The notes under the pieces are model-generated. The model had not been told where the DNA came from. It searched no databases and was given only the letters and a program-made list of their open reading frames with translations. Both the position numbers and the translations under genes were made by a program. Positions 11,673-23,754 of a stretch of 64,000 nt of DNA are shown piece by piece. Positions within the stretch are counted from its first letter, which is position 1; each line of letters opens with the position of its first letter. The DNA is from Argentina anserina. Its lineage: Eukaryota > Streptophyta > Magnoliopsida > Rosales > Rosaceae. The stretch lies in the NCBI RefSeq assembly GCF_933775445.1, contig NC_065878.1, positions 8,567,395-8,631,394 of the forward strand, read 5' to 3'.

Positions 11673-12648
11673 TGTTGGAAAGAGCAGTGATATATTGCAT
11701 ATATAATTTAATAAACTGAATTATAAATAATTATAAAATAGAAACTAAACATGTAATTTAATAACGAAGAACACGAAAAGTAATTCAACCAAAATACCGA
11801 ACTATTGGTGATGGAAGAACTAGTCGAGATGTGTGTGATACCACACTGTCCTTAAGACGTTTACGCCTCCTCTACCGGTGCAAGGATGCTTGGCGCTTGT
11901 CTCCCAGGATATAACGACTAAACGATTCTAGGAAGTTGCACTACTAACTAGAACCTTCAACGAACTTGAAAGGTACCTCTTTCTATCACCAGAGAAAAGC
12001 TAAGAATTTTGAGAGTGTGAGAGGATTGTGTTTCGAATGGGATGATATTACAATGAAATGATAGTGGCTATTTATACAGTGAGGATTTGCAATCAGCAAT
12101 TAATAAAATGGCTGTTATAGAAATCAAAAGATCATAACATATATGAGGTACATATGTTACAAACATTGATTTCAATTCTGTTATAATTCTCCATAGCAAC
12201 AATAACACAGTTGGAGAATTTGAACAGTCAAGAGATTTGAAAAGTCAAAACCGAATTTTCGGAAATGCAAAAAGAATCTGCGTTCCGACCCTCAATTCGG
12301 TGTTGCATTCGTGTCCGCAGGTCGCACGGGCATACACGAGTTTCCCTTATGACCTGGGCGGCTTACACACTTTACAATCCATACACAATGGATTCTATAT
12401 AAAGTCTTTTCAACACTTCTCTTTTCCAATGTGGGACAAACACCTTTCCCTCATTCTAAATAGCCATCTTTGAGTGACAATTTCTTATTCACCCACAAAC
12501 CAAATTACACAACCAAACATATGATCTTGTAGCCCTCATTATGGAGAACTCAAATCTATGTTCATATTTGATTAATTATAAGTTTAACTTAATTAAATTA
12601 ATCAATTGAAATTTGGTTTTAAATGGTTTTCCTAACCATTTTTCAACA
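11673..12648 (-). repeat. 3' LTR of the inner copia element
   Basis: 976 bp with ends TGTTGG and TCAACA. It aligns to 17002-18027, but lacks about 41 bp that the right copy has at 17698-17740. Confidence 0.92.
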
Positions 12649-13227
12649 ATTCTCCACATGAATGAAATTGGCCACCAAAGACTCGATAGAATTTGGTGAT
12701 AGATTTCTACGGGTGAAACTTGCATAGGATAGGTAGGTTTGACCCTTTGAACCTTCCTTTATGAAAGTATGCTTACTTTACTAACTAAATAGTAGACGCA
12801 ATGTCTTTGAACTATTCGTCATTTGTGTAAATGATGACTTACTTCACACATGAGTCTCCCTGGTACACTTTGGTTCTCATTTTTGTGCCCATTTTGGCCA
12901 TGGAACACACGCCTGGTTCTGCAAGTAGTTTGATAAGAGTTATGCCCTCATTAACTCCCCTAGAAGCGGCCTCACTTCTCTCTTACATAGGTGATCTCTT
13001 AATTAAGAGTAACCCGCATTACTCTGCTCGATTTTTCGACGCATAAGAATCATTAAAAGTTTTTAACTTAACCTCATCTTTACGGGTATCACTGTTTTTC
13101 ATCATAGGAATGGACTTGGGGAACTCCCCACAGTGATCCGAACTAATCTCCACAATTTGGTTTTCCCTTTTGAACCTAGATCTTGGGATCTCCAGTCAGC
13201 TAGGTTGGGTATCCACTGTAGTGAATT
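12649..13227 (-). other. 3' noncoding part of the inner copia element
   Basis: Lies between the RNase H stop and the 3' LTR. The minus strand reads CATGTGGAGAAT against the LTR, a polypurine tract candidate. No real ORF. Confidence 0.65.
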
Positions 13228-14625
13228 TTAATTTCCAATGGGCTTTAGTCCCATTCCCTTCGATGATTTTTCAACTAACTCTCTGTTTAACCCTTTGGTT
13301 AAAGGATCAGCAATATTATCCTTAGACTTTACATAGTCTATTGAGATAACTCCAGTTGAGAGTAGTTGCCTAATGGTATTATGTCTTCGACGAATGTGTC
13401 TAGACTTACAATTATACATCTTGCTCTGTCCCCTGCTAATTGCATATTGACTATCACAACGTATACCAATCGTAGACACAGGTTTTGTCCATCTAGGAAT
13501 GTCCTCTATGAACTAGCGTAACCATTCTGCTTCCTCCCCACATTTGTCTAGTGCTACAAACTCAGACTCCATTGTGGATCTAGTTATAACTGTTTGTTTT
13601 AAGGACTTCCAGGACACGGTTGCACCCCCTAGCATAAATACATATCCGCTAGTAGACTTTGAGTCTTTCATGTCAGATATCCAGTTCACATCAGTGAACC
13701 CTTCTATAACAGCTGGGTATGATGTGTAGTGCAACCCATAGGTACGAGTATACCTTAGGTATTTGAGTACTCTTCCAATCGCTTGCCAATGCATAGCTCC
13801 AGGATTACTCGTGTACCTACTTAGCTTATGAATCGCAGAAGCTAGATCTGGTCTTGTACAACTTGTTAAGTACATTAGACTCCCAATTATTCTTGAATAT
13901 TCTAATTGAGAAACACTTTCACCTTTATTCTTGGACAAATGTAGATTCATATCTACAGGAGTTCTGACAATTCCAGAACCTTCCTTGTCAAATTTCCCAA
14001 GAATATTGTCCACATAGTGTGTTTGATTCAACACAAGCCCTTCTGATGTTCTCGTAATTTTAATTCCTAAAATGACATCAGCAAGTCCCAAGTCTTTCAT
14101 GTCAAACTTAGAATTCAACATGTCTTTAGTGGACTTAATCATCTTATCGTTGCTCCGAACGATAAGCATATCATCCACATACAGACATAGTATGATATAT
14201 CCATTTTCAGTGTCTTTGACATATACACACATATCACCTTCATTTATTCTAAATCCACTGGTGATCATGGCATTATCAAATTTCTCATGTCATTGTTTTG
14301 GTGCTTGTTTTAAGCCATATAATGACTTAGCCAATCTGCACACCTTCTTACTCTGAGAAGGAGCAGAAAAACCTTCTCGTTGTTCCATGTATATTTCTTC
14401 TTCTACATCTCCATTTAGGAAAGCCGTCTTTACATCCATTTGGTGTACTTCAAGTTTGCGCAACGCTGCAATTGCAAGTACCATCCGTATGGAGGTTATT
14501 CTCGTCACAGGAGAATAAGTGTCAAAATAATCCAAACCCTCCTCTTGCCTATAGCCTTTAATAACAAGTCTAGCCTTGTATTTGTCTATTGACCCATCAG
14601 TTTTTAATTTCTTTTTGAAAACCAC
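13228..14625 (-). pseudogene. Inner copia reverse transcriptase and RNase H, broken
   Basis: Three frames carry the pieces. 14290-14625 has the N-terminal reverse transcriptase (KARLVIKGYRQEEGLDYFDT, VHQMDVKTAFLNGD). 13513-14268 has the catalytic [11 protein letters not shown] and the connection into RNase H ([18 protein letters not shown]). 13228-13479 has the RNase H end (CDSQYAISRG, followed by SRHIRRRHNTIRQL) and the IADPLTKGLNRE tail. Stops or shifts at about 13480-13512 and 14269-14289 separate them. Catalytic residues are still readable, so decay is moderate. Confidence 0.85.
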
Positions 14626-14669
14626 TTGGAAGTCAAATGCTTACACCTAGGTGGCAAATCCACTAATTC

Positions 14670-15537
14670 TCAAGTGTGATTTTGCATGATAGAGTCAACC
14701 TCACTTTTGATTGCTTCTTTCCACAGAAGACCAGTAGTAGAACTTACTGCCTCTTTGAAGATACGGGGATCACCTTCAATCAGGAAGTCAGGTCCATAGG
14801 ATTTTGCGGTCCTTGCCCTTTTACTTCGTCTAGGTCCAATCTCAGCCTCAGACTCAGATTCGGACTCCGACTTAGATTCTTGATCCCTGAGCATCATCAG
14901 TTTCGGCTCGGTTGTCTTCACGTGCCCGTTTAGAAGAATCAAATTCCTCTCTAGACTTCCGTGGAAATACATTTTCAAAGAAAGATGCATTTCTCGATTC
15001 CATTATTGTATTCTTATGGATTTCAGGAATATTCGAATCGTGGACTAGGAATCGATAAGCCAAACTGTTATGTGCATATCCAATAAAGATGCAATCAACC
15101 GTTTTAGGCCCATTCTTCACCTTTTTAGGCACCTTATTTAAAAGGTAATTTTCCGTGAGAATCGCGTCTCCCCAGATGTTGGGTGGCATCCTAGAACTAA
15201 GTAGCATAGCATTCATCATATCCTTTAGAGTACGATTTTTGCGTTCTACTACACCATTGGATTATGGTGAGTATGGAGCAGTCCTTTGATGTATAATCTC
15301 ATTCTGAGCACAAATCTCAGCAAATGGCGATTCATACTCACCCCCTCGGTCACTTCTTAGTGCCTTAATTTTCTTGTTGAGTTGGTTCTCAACCTCATTT
15401 TTATAGAGAATGAACTTCTCTATAGCCTCACTTTTGCATTTTAGCAAATACACATAGCAATATTTCGTGCTATCATCTATGAAGGTAATAAAATATTTAT
15501 TATTCCCTCTAGATAACGTTGATTTTAAATCACTCAC
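14670..15537 (-). pseudogene. Inner copia integrase and integrase-RT linker, broken
   Basis: 15262-15537 carries the integrase core with FIDDSTKYCYVYLLK and LRSDRGGEYES, followed by the usual HQRTAPYSP turn. The next frame (14872-15219) gives the copia signature NYLLNKVPKK and the linker. 14670-14990 gives the serine- and acid-rich linker into reverse transcriptase, with RRSKRARTAKSYGPDF. A TAA right after HQRTAPYSP (near 15261) and a shift near 14900 break it. The zinc-binding N-terminus of integrase is missing. Confidence 0.82.
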
Positions 15538-15853
15538 ATCTGTATGAATCAGATCAAGGGGTTCATTGTTTCTTTCAACACTTTGGAAGATGATCTAGTC
15601 AGTTTTGTCTCTACACAAGTTCACACTTGTGCATGTTAATTGACATATATTATAGTCTTCACTACCATAAATTAGAAAGACTCATCCATATAGGTGAAAA
15701 AATACCCATGACTGACAATTGTCATTTTAAACAATCCACCACTCATGGCTATATATCAATTTTAGACAAAACACATTTGTCAACACTGAGTTTTATACTC
15801 ATAAAAAAACTTTAAGAACATACATCAATTTATTTGATAATTTCAGTTATGTT
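15538..15853. other. Gap in the inner copia where protease is expected
   Basis: Between gag and the integrase core no DSG-type protease motif or zinc-binding integrase N-terminus can be found on the minus strand in any frame I read. A deletion or heavy decay is likely. Confidence 0.55.
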
Positions 15854-16919
15854 CTACAGATCAATCCAAATGGCTTGGTCATACCAAAGCTCTAAGTCAT
15901 TTAGTCCCCAGTCATAATCAATGACTTTTTCCATGATATCCTCCGATGTCATACAACAGAGGTTCATGTCAGCAACCTCCTGAGTGACGGCTTCAATCAG
16001 GTTTGCCTCCCTCTTTTTGTTTCTCTTTGGTTTGTTGCAGTCGACAAACTTATGACCAGTCTTGTCATAGTTGTAGCACTTGCCTTTAAACCTTGGCTTC
16101 TTGGAGATGCCTCCTTTCGGCCCCAGCTTGGACCCATGATACTTGCCTTTCTTGTTTTTGGAACCTTGACCATGTTCCATCATGTTTGCCTTGTTAGAGA
16201 CATCATTGATCCATGCTTTCTTTTTGGATCCTCGGTTGTCTTCCTCAATGCGAAGTCTAACCTCTAGATCCTCCATGGTCATTTCCTTTCGCTTGTGCTT
16301 CAAATAATTCTTGAAGTCCTTCCAAGCAGGTGGTAACTTTTTCAATAGCACATGCCACTTGAAAACTTTCACCTAACTGCATTCCTTCAGCGTGAATCTC
16401 ATGCAGGATTAGCTGAATCTCAGAGAATTGACTCATCACGGTCTTTGAATCCACCATTTTATAATCAAGAAAGCGGCCCATGATAAACTTCTTGGCGCCA
16501 GCATCCTCGATCTTATATTTTTCTCCAAGGATTCCTATAGCTCCTTTGCCGTTCCCATGCTAATGTACACATTGTACAATGAGTCGGCTAGACCATTCAT
16601 GATATAATTCCTACATAAGTAGTCAGAATTATTCCATGCATTCACAGCAGCAATCTTTGCTTGATCGCCATGGTCAATTTTTTTTTTTGAACTCAAGAGC
16701 ATTCTCCGTCAAAAATCTTGCCAGATTCAGAGTGGTCAGATAAAACATAATCTTTTGTTGCCACCTCTTGAAATGCAAACCGTTGAACTTCTCAAGTTTA
16801 TCCCCATGGGATACTGAGACAGGTACAACGGGGGCAGCAGGCACAGTTGACACCAAAGGTCCATTGACATTTCCAGAATTTTCTTCGTTAGTCATTTTCG
16901 GAAACTGAAACACACACAC
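15854..16919 (-). pseudogene. Inner copia gag, broken
   Basis: 16674-16919 starts gag with FNGLHFKRWQQKIMFYLTTL, the usual copia capsid opening. 16257-16481 and 15854-16372 carry the rest of the capsid and the basic linker. The zinc knuckle reads CYNYDKTGHKFVDC, a CX2CX4HX4C shape in which the second cysteine is Asp, so zinc binding is doubtful. Three frames are needed to cover gag. Confidence 0.82.
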
Positions 16920-17001
16920 AAGGTGTAAGTTTTCTTGAAAATTTGTAAAAAAATATCGAATACAAATTATATAAGCAATATCAAATTAAACGTCTTAAGA
17001 T

Positions 17002-18027
17002 TGTTAGAAAGAGCAGTGATATATTGCATATATAATTTAATAAATTGAATTATAAATAATTATAAAACAGAAACTAAACATGTAACTTTAATAACGAAGA
17101 ACACGAAAAGTAATTCAACCAAAATACCGAACTATTGGTGATGAAAGAACTAGTCGAGACGTGTGTGATACCACACTTTACTTAAGACGTTTACGCCTCC
17201 TCTACCGGTGCAAGGATGCTTGGCGCTTGTCTCCCAGGATATAACGACTAAACGATTCTAGGAAGTTGCACTACTAACTAGAACCTTCAACGAACTCGAA
17301 AGGTACCTATTTCTATTACCAGAGAAAAGCTAAGAATTTTGAGAGTGGGAGAGGATTGTGTTTCGAATGGGATGATATTACAATGAAAGGATGGTGGCTA
17401 TTTATACAGTGAGGATTTGCAATCAGCAATTAATAAGATGGCTGTTATAGAAATCAAAAGATCATAACATATATGAGGTACATATGTTACAAACATTGAT
17501 TTCAATTTTGTTATAATTCTCCATAACACACAATAACACAGTTGTTACAAAAGAAGAATTTGAACAGTCAAGAGATTTGAAAAGTCAAAACCGAATTTTC
17601 GGAAATGCAAAAAGAATCTGCGTTCCGACCCTCAATTCGGTGTTGCATTCGTGTCCGCAGGTCGCACGGGCATACACGAGTTTCCCTTGTGACCTGGGAT
17701 TTGCACCCCCCCTGCGCGTGCGCGAGAGGGTATAAGGGGGCTTACACACTTTACAATCCATACACAATGGATTCTATATAAAGTCTTTTCAACACTTTTC
17801 TTTTCCAATGTGGGACAAACACTTTTCCCTCATTCTAAGTAGCCATTTTTGAGTGACAATTTCTTATTCACCCACAAACCAAATTACACAACCAAACATA
17901 TGATCTTGTAGTCCTCATTATGGAGAACTCAAATCTATGTTCATCTTTGATTAATTATAAATTTAACTTAATTAAATTAATCAATTGAAATTTGGTTTTA
18001 AATAGTTTTCCTAACCATTTTTCAACA
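17002..18027 (-). repeat. 5' LTR of the inner copia element
   Basis: 1026 bp with ends TGTTAG and TCAACA. It holds a GC-rich ~41 bp block (CACCCCCCCTGCGCGTGCGC) absent from the other LTR. The bases just inside (ATCTTAAGACG on the minus strand) should be the primer site, but I could not match them to a common tRNA. Confidence 0.92.
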
Positions 18028-19401
18028 AACCATGCCCAACTTGCTAAGTGAGTCATAAAAGGCCTTCTTAGACACTCATTTTGTGAGCATATCAGCAAGT
18101 TGCTCTTCTGTAGGAACAAGAAAGAAAAATTAATGATCTTCGCGTCTACCTTCTCCTTTATAAAGTGACGATCAACCTCCACATGTTTTGTGCGATCATG
18201 TTGCACAGGATTCTGTGAAATATCAATAACTGCCTTGTTATCACAGTACAGCTGCATATCACATTTAGACTTAATACCCAAATCTTGTAGCAAATTTCTA
18301 AGCCATAACAATTTGCACACTCTTTGAGTCATACCTCTGTATTCTTCTTCAACACTATATCGAGCTACCACTTTTTGTTTCTTACTCCTCAATATAACAA
18401 GATTACCCCCCAACAAAGGTAAAGTACCCTGATGTGGATCTCTGATCTGTAATATTTCCAGCTCATTCTGCATCTGTGAAGCCACAAACCTCAAAGATAT
18501 TATTGTGATTAAAGAACATTACTCCTCTTCCTAGAGTTGACTTCAAGTACCTCTAAATCCTTGCAACAGCATTCATGTGGTCCACATTGGGATTATGCAT
18601 GAACTGGCTCACTACACTTACTGCATACGCAACATCTGGTTTAGTATGTGATAAATAAATCAGGCGTCCAACTAGCCTCTTAGAACGAGGTTTTTCAGTA
18701 GGCACTTGATCTGGATATCTACTAACCGATGGTTCTGCTCAATAGGAGTATCAATGGGAGTGCAATCCAACAAGCATGTACTTCCTCTGACATAGATAGA
18801 TACCATCACTTCTCCGGGTTACCTCAATGCCCAATAAGTACTTGAGTGTACCTAGGTCCTTCATCTCAAACTCTGTGGCTAGCTGTTTCTGTAATCTATC
18901 CACCTCAACAGTATCATTCCCAGTAACTACCATATCATCAACATATATAATTAGGGTTGTTACCTTCCCTTGTTGATGTCTGAGAAATAATGTGTGGTCT
19001 GAATTACTCTATATGTAGCCAATTTTCCTCATGAATTGTGAGAATCTTCCAAACCAAGCACGAGGTGATTGTTTAAAACCATACAAAGCCTTTCTCAATC
19101 TGCATACAAAGTTACTTGGAGAAGCGGCCACATATCCAGGCAGAAGATCCATGTACACTTCCTCTGTAAATTCTCCATGGAGGAATGCATTCTTAACATC
19201 AAACTGTCTTAGTGACTAGTTTAAGCTATCAGCACAATAGAGCAATACCCGAATAGTGTTTATCTTTGCAACATGTGCAAATGTCTCATCATAGTTTATG
19301 TCATATGTCTGGGTGAACCCTTTTGCTACTAGGCGTGCTTTATACCGGCTCACTGACCCATCTGGATTATGCTTCACTGTAAACACCCAACGACATCCCA
19401 C
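18028..19401 (-). pseudogene. Outer copia reverse transcriptase and RNase H, broken
   Basis: 19216-19401 holds the start of reverse transcriptase ([20 protein letters not shown], then [15 protein letters not shown]). 18751-18933 holds the part after the catalytic site (MKDLGTLKYLLGIEV). 18028-18494 holds RNase H with YCDNKAVIDI and HDRTKHVEVDRHFIKEK. The stretch between 18494 and 18751 and the region around 19000 need other frames. The last frame runs into the inner copia LTR, so its present stop comes from the insertion. Confidence 0.82.
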
Positions 19402-19578
19402 AGTCTTCTTGCCATGTGGTGTAGATACAAGCTCCTAAGTTTTGTTCTTTTGTAATGCTTTCATCTCTTCCTCCATTGTTTTCCTCCATTTTAGATCTCC
19501 TAATGCATCCTGCACTTTGTTAAGTACTGATAAAGTAGATATTTGATTCACAAATGATTAATATGACTTAGACAATCT

Positions 19579-20666
19579 TTAGGTAGACATAAAATTTACC
19601 ACATGATACTTAGCTTTAGCCTGAAGGGTAGGTTCATATTTTTTTGTTGGTTGACCCCGAGTAGACCTATTTGGCAAGACATATTGTCTACTATTAGCCT
19701 CACTAGTATTAGCCCCGATAGAATGACTAACCTCATATGAGTGATCTTCCGTACCAGGAGAGCATTGGTCAGGTGTAGAAACAGTAGTACGAGAGACACG
19801 AGGGGCAGTTGTGTTGTCATCTTCTGGTACCTGAATCTCTGGTGTGACTACACCGGAATCATCCGGTGGTGCCTGTGTAGCTGACACATTGGTAATCTCA
19901 ATTAAACCTGTCACTATATCTACTTGTTTACTTGTCTCCCCCTCTGCATGATACATCTCTTCAAATTATGAATTCTCCCCCTGAATAGCAATATCGGAAG
20001 AGGGAAAATAGCTCATGTCCTCAAAGAGAAAGCAACATCCATAGTAACATAGTACTTCCTGGTAGGTGGATGATAGCACTGGTACCCTTTCTGATGTCCT
20101 CCATACCCAACAAACACACATTTAACAGCCTGGGCATCCAACTTAGACCTCTGGTGTTTTGGAAGATGGACAAAAGCAACACAACCGAAAACACGGGCAA
20201 GAAGATTATGAAAAGAGGGTAATGAGACATGAGATGCAAGCACCTCATATGGCACTTTTTCCTTAAGGACACAAGAGGGAAGACGATCAATGAGGTGGGC
20301 GGAAGTTATGACGGCATCAACCCAAAGGTACTTAGGCATATGGGCACTAAAAAGAATACACCGAGCCATATCAAGTAAATGACGATTTTTCCTTTCAGAA
20401 ACTCCATTATGCTAAGGTGTGTAAGAACACGTTGTTTGATGAACAATTCTGTGTGTGTTAAAGAACTCCTGAAAAACATGATTCACATATTCCCCCCCCC
20501 CCTTATCAGAACGAAGAACTCTAACTGTGGCATTATATTGTGTTTGGACAATGGTATAGAAGGCTTGAAAAGCTGGAAAAACCTCATCTTTAGTTTTGAG
20601 GAGAACAATCCATGAAAGACGGGTGCAATCATCAATAAATGACACATAATACCGCATCCTTGACAC
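19579..20666 (-). pseudogene. Outer copia integrase and linker, broken
   Basis: 20412-20666 carries the integrase core: FIDDCTRLSWIVLLK and LRSDKGGGEYV. An 11-base C run at about 20492-20502 lies inside the second motif and adds a glycine relative to the usual wording. A stop near 20411 is followed by 20013-20369, the integrase C-terminal half with PSCVLKEKVPYEVL and the VFVGYGGHQKGYQCYHP signature. 19579-19956 is the Thr/Ser-rich linker that ends in PNRSTRGQPTKKYEP. Confidence 0.82.
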
Positions 20667-20900
20667 AATAGACTCTTTGAAATGTCTCCAAACATCAGAA
20701 TGAATTAATTCAAAAAGAAGAATACATTTATTAGAAGTACTAGGGGAATAAGTAGATCAATGACTCTAGCCCAAAACACATGTCTCACAACGTAAAAGTG
20801 ACTCATCCACACTAATAAACAAAGTATGTATAGATTTTTTCATAACACTAAAAGGTGGATGCCCTAAACGACGTACCATAACCAAACTTCAATTAGCTTG

Positions 20901-21452
20901 TCAGAAGTGGATTAAAGCGGTCCGAGACTGTGCCCCTGGTTTCTCCCCCGCATATTTCTGATCTAGATGAAACAACCGGCCTCTCAGATACCCCCGACCA
21001 ATTAACTCCCCGGTGAGAAGATCCTGAAATATCACATACATAGGAAAAAATGTCACCGAGCACTTAGCGTCAGTGTTCAATTGGGGGACATATATCAAAT
21101 GATGAGATAAAGCATGTACATATAGCACATTGTGAAGCTCTATTATGGGAGTAATACAAACTGACCCTTTTCCTAATACGGGGAACGCCTCACCATTAGC
21201 ATTAGTAACATAGGGTACTGGTGGAGGAGACAATACGGTAAAATAAGATTTGTCATAAGCTATATGATCAGACGCACCAGAATCAATAATCCATGTATCA
21301 AAGCCAACAAAGTTAGAAATATTTAAAGCCATACTAATTTTGCCACGACCAGCTATGGATGCGGTAAGTATTGCTCCTCCTGCTATATGATGATCATGTC
21401 CAACCACACCATAGATATCTGGTTCCTGAACGAATTGAATAGTTGTTTTCAC
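20901..21452 (-). pseudogene. Outer copia protease region
   Basis: The frame holds the aspartic protease active site in WIIDSGASDHIAYDKS (about residues 54-69). It runs on to HHLIYVPQLNTDAKCSVTF, typical of copia pre-integrase sequence. Flanking frames are broken by stops on both sides. Confidence 0.82.
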
Positions 21453-21619
21453 CTTCAGACGATAATTAGACCTCTTAGGCCGAAGGTGTGGATACAGCTT
21501 CCAACAGGTCGCACGAGCATGGTTAGTATCATGACAATAAGAACAAGGAGGGCGGGGCTGATTCTCGAACAGGGTGGTGCTGAAGATCTAGCACGAACAG
21601 TAAGACTGGAAACTTCAAC

Positions 21620-22316
21620 TTATGTATGATGAAGACTCTCCTGTTGAGATTCATCCTTACGGATATATGTGAAAGCTGTAATTAGGCTAGGGGGTTCGGT
21701 CTTTCTGAGCAATTCCCCTTTCGCACTGTTATGCTTTGCATCAAGACCTTTCAGGAAATGGTGAACTCGCTCAAGCTCCTTCTCGTGTTGGTACCAAACA
21801 ATATCCTCCTTATCCTTGATCATGCAAGGATGTTTCACATCAATCTCAGCGCAAATATTTTTTTAGTTTGGTGAAATATTGCGCCACCGGATGCCCATCC
21901 TGTTGCATGGCCCAAGCTGTGCACATTAACTCATGAACCTGTATGAAATCAGAGTCATTAGTATATAAGCCTTCAAGTGTCTGCCATATTGCCTGCGCAG
22001 TAGCACATGCCTCCACCAAATCAACTATCTCTTCATTCATAGCTTTCCACAAGACTGACATCACAAGACCATCATCGTCGTCCCACTTAGTGTAGGAAAT
22101 AATATCATCTACACTATGAGCCTTAGTTACTCCGGTTACATGCCACATCTTGTGCATACCTCGAAGATGAACTGCCATAATTCTCTTCCATTTACAGAAA
22201 TTGGTCCTATTGAGTTTGGTTTCCCCAAAAGAACCACTGTCAGAACTCTTGACATATACTTCAAATTTTGGAACATCATTGATATGAGAACTCTCGGTTT
22301 CGTCTCCAGAACCCAT
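21620..22316 (-). pseudogene. Outer copia gag, broken
   Basis: The ATG at 22316 opens a copia gag (LNRTNFCKWKRIMAVHL, IWQTLEGLYTNDSDF). The frame stops at 21846 after QYFTKLKKYLR and continues in another frame from 21838 (VWYQHEKELERVHHFLKGLD). The zinc knuckle region near 21550 is not clearly readable. Confidence 0.82.
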
Positions 22317-23100
22317 TGAAAAACAAATTAAAAATCAGGAATTATACAGCGGAAACACCAAAAAACTGATATGAACATGTCTTGGGTGCACGTGCACTGT
22401 CAGTAAACATGCACTGCCAACCAAGACTATCAAATCTGGGCCGGGTCAGGTTGAATCTGGTCCGGGTCGAATCAGGTTCGGGTCTGATCGAATCAGGTCC
22501 GGGTCAGGTCGAATTAGGTTCAAGTCGGGTCGAATTTAGGCCTGGCCGGGCGAGTAGAATCTGGTCCGTGTCGGGTCGAATTTGGAGCTCGGTGACTCGA
22601 AATTCGGAGCTTGGCAGCGACGATTCCAACGGCGCGGTGGAGAGCTCGATGCGGCGGCAGCAGTGGAAAGCTTGATTGGCGGCAGCGGTGGAGGAAACTA
22701 AATGCTCAACACCGCAAGATGTCGCAGGCGCTCATCGAGGAGGAGTTCGCCGGAGAGGAGCAGTCCCTCTCAAGACCGGCCTTCAGAACAAGGACGACGA
22801 TGCAGTCCCTCGAGGAGGAGCATGTTGGAGAGGAGCTCGTTGTGGAGTCGCTACGCCGCCGAGATTGAGGAAGAAGACCGTCAGAGAGGCCCCGCACCGT
22901 GGAAGAAGACCCAGATTATGAGGCGGTTTCGGATTTCGCCGCCTTTCAAAGCAAGGCGGGCGAAGCTGGTGTGGTGACAGCGAGCTCGTCAGCCGGGCTC
23001 GCACCAAATTCTAGACGGGTCGGACCTCGTCGGCCAGGCTCGCACAGCTACGAAGAAAAACAGAAAAAAAAACCCCAGAAAGACAGAGCATGAAAAATTT
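22317..23100 (-). other. Long GC-rich leader of the outer copia, with short degenerate repeats
   Basis: Unusually long (about 785 bp) and much richer in GC than the rest of the element. From about 22435 to 22590 a degenerate unit of roughly 15-25 bp recurs (versions of CCGGGTCAGGTCGAATCAGG on the plus strand). From 22600 to 22880 there are GAGGAGGAG-rich blocks. Several overlapping ORFs arise only from the base composition. A captured host fragment is possible but not shown. Confidence 0.55.
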
Positions 23101-23112
23101 GCTCTAATACCA
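23101..23112 (-). other. Primer binding site of the outer copia
   Basis: The minus strand reads TGGTATTAGAGC, one base different from the initiator-Met tRNA complement TGGTATCAGAGC usual in copia elements. It lies directly inside the right LTR. Confidence 0.8.
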
Positions 23113-23255
23113 AGTAGAATTGTATATCATCTTAATAACTCTATACACAGAATTGTCCTATATATAATCTAACAAGAGTACAATTTAACCACAAATCACT
23201 CATTGATTCCCTCCGTGAATCACGTCTGTGATTCACTCTGTCATTCACGCTAACA
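23113..23255 (-). repeat. 5' LTR of the outer copia element
   Basis: 143 bp; 12 bases (TGATTCACTCTG) more than the other copy, which looks like a local duplication within the GTGATTCAC stretch. Confidence 0.85.
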
Positions 23256-23754
23256 GACCTACTCTAGTTTCGCTCCAATCGATCTTCTCTCTGTTGAAAC
23301 AAAATTTCAATCATAATTAGTGATCAAGCAGGAAAACAACAAGCTGATGAATCCACTATTATACAGATATTCATGTTTGTTAACCCCTAAAATTATTTAT
23401 GGACCATTCATGCAATAACCAAGCCATTTTTTTTAAAGATATGTGGAGCACTTATTTTTAGACTACCCCTGGGATTTAACTGTCTGAGCAAATTATGATC
23501 AAGTTGCAGGCAGTCTTGAAAACAGGTATCTCTAGGTGGGAAGGACGTGTACACCAGAACGGCAAAACTTACACATGTTTATATTACGGCAGAACCTACA
23601 CGCGTTTAATCACATCAATAATGGTACATAATGAAATGCAGAAATACAAGCCATTAAGTATCTAAAAGCAACAATACCTCCTTCTTCTTACATTATTTAT
23701 ACTTATCAAACTGTTCTTGACATTTTCTCTTGTCTGGGTTAGACTTTACCAATC

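Larger units (their letters stand above)
11673..18027 (-). mobile_element. Inner Ty1/copia retrotransposon nested in the outer copia
   Basis: Two ~1 kb LTRs enclose a broken gag, integrase, reverse transcriptase and RNase H on the minus strand. AACC stands before the left LTR and after the right LTR, a 4 bp target repeat. Joining the flanks restores a continuous 3' noncoding region of the outer copia, which confirms the nesting. About five substitutions and one indel are seen in the first 170 bp of LTR alignment. Protease is not recognisable and several frames are broken, so it is non-autonomous. Confidence 0.9.
11511..23255 (-). mobile_element. Outer Ty1/copia retrotransposon, degenerate
   Basis: Short LTRs (11511-11641 and 23113-23255) enclose gag, protease, integrase, reverse transcriptase and RNase H in copia order on the minus strand. 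The right LTR adjoins a Met-type primer site. The left LTR adjoins a purine tract (CTTGGAGGGAG on the minus strand). The LTRs differ by about five substitutions in 131 bp, and the right copy has 12 extra bases, so the element is old. No matching target duplication is visible. A second copia element (11673-18027) splits its 3' end. Without that insert the element is about 5.4 kb. Confidence 0.88.

Noticed and set aside
22382..23093. Several overlapping frames on both strands in the GC-rich copia leader
   Set aside because: Three frames are open at once over the same stretch because of base composition; Arg/Ser/Glu-rich wording without a domain.
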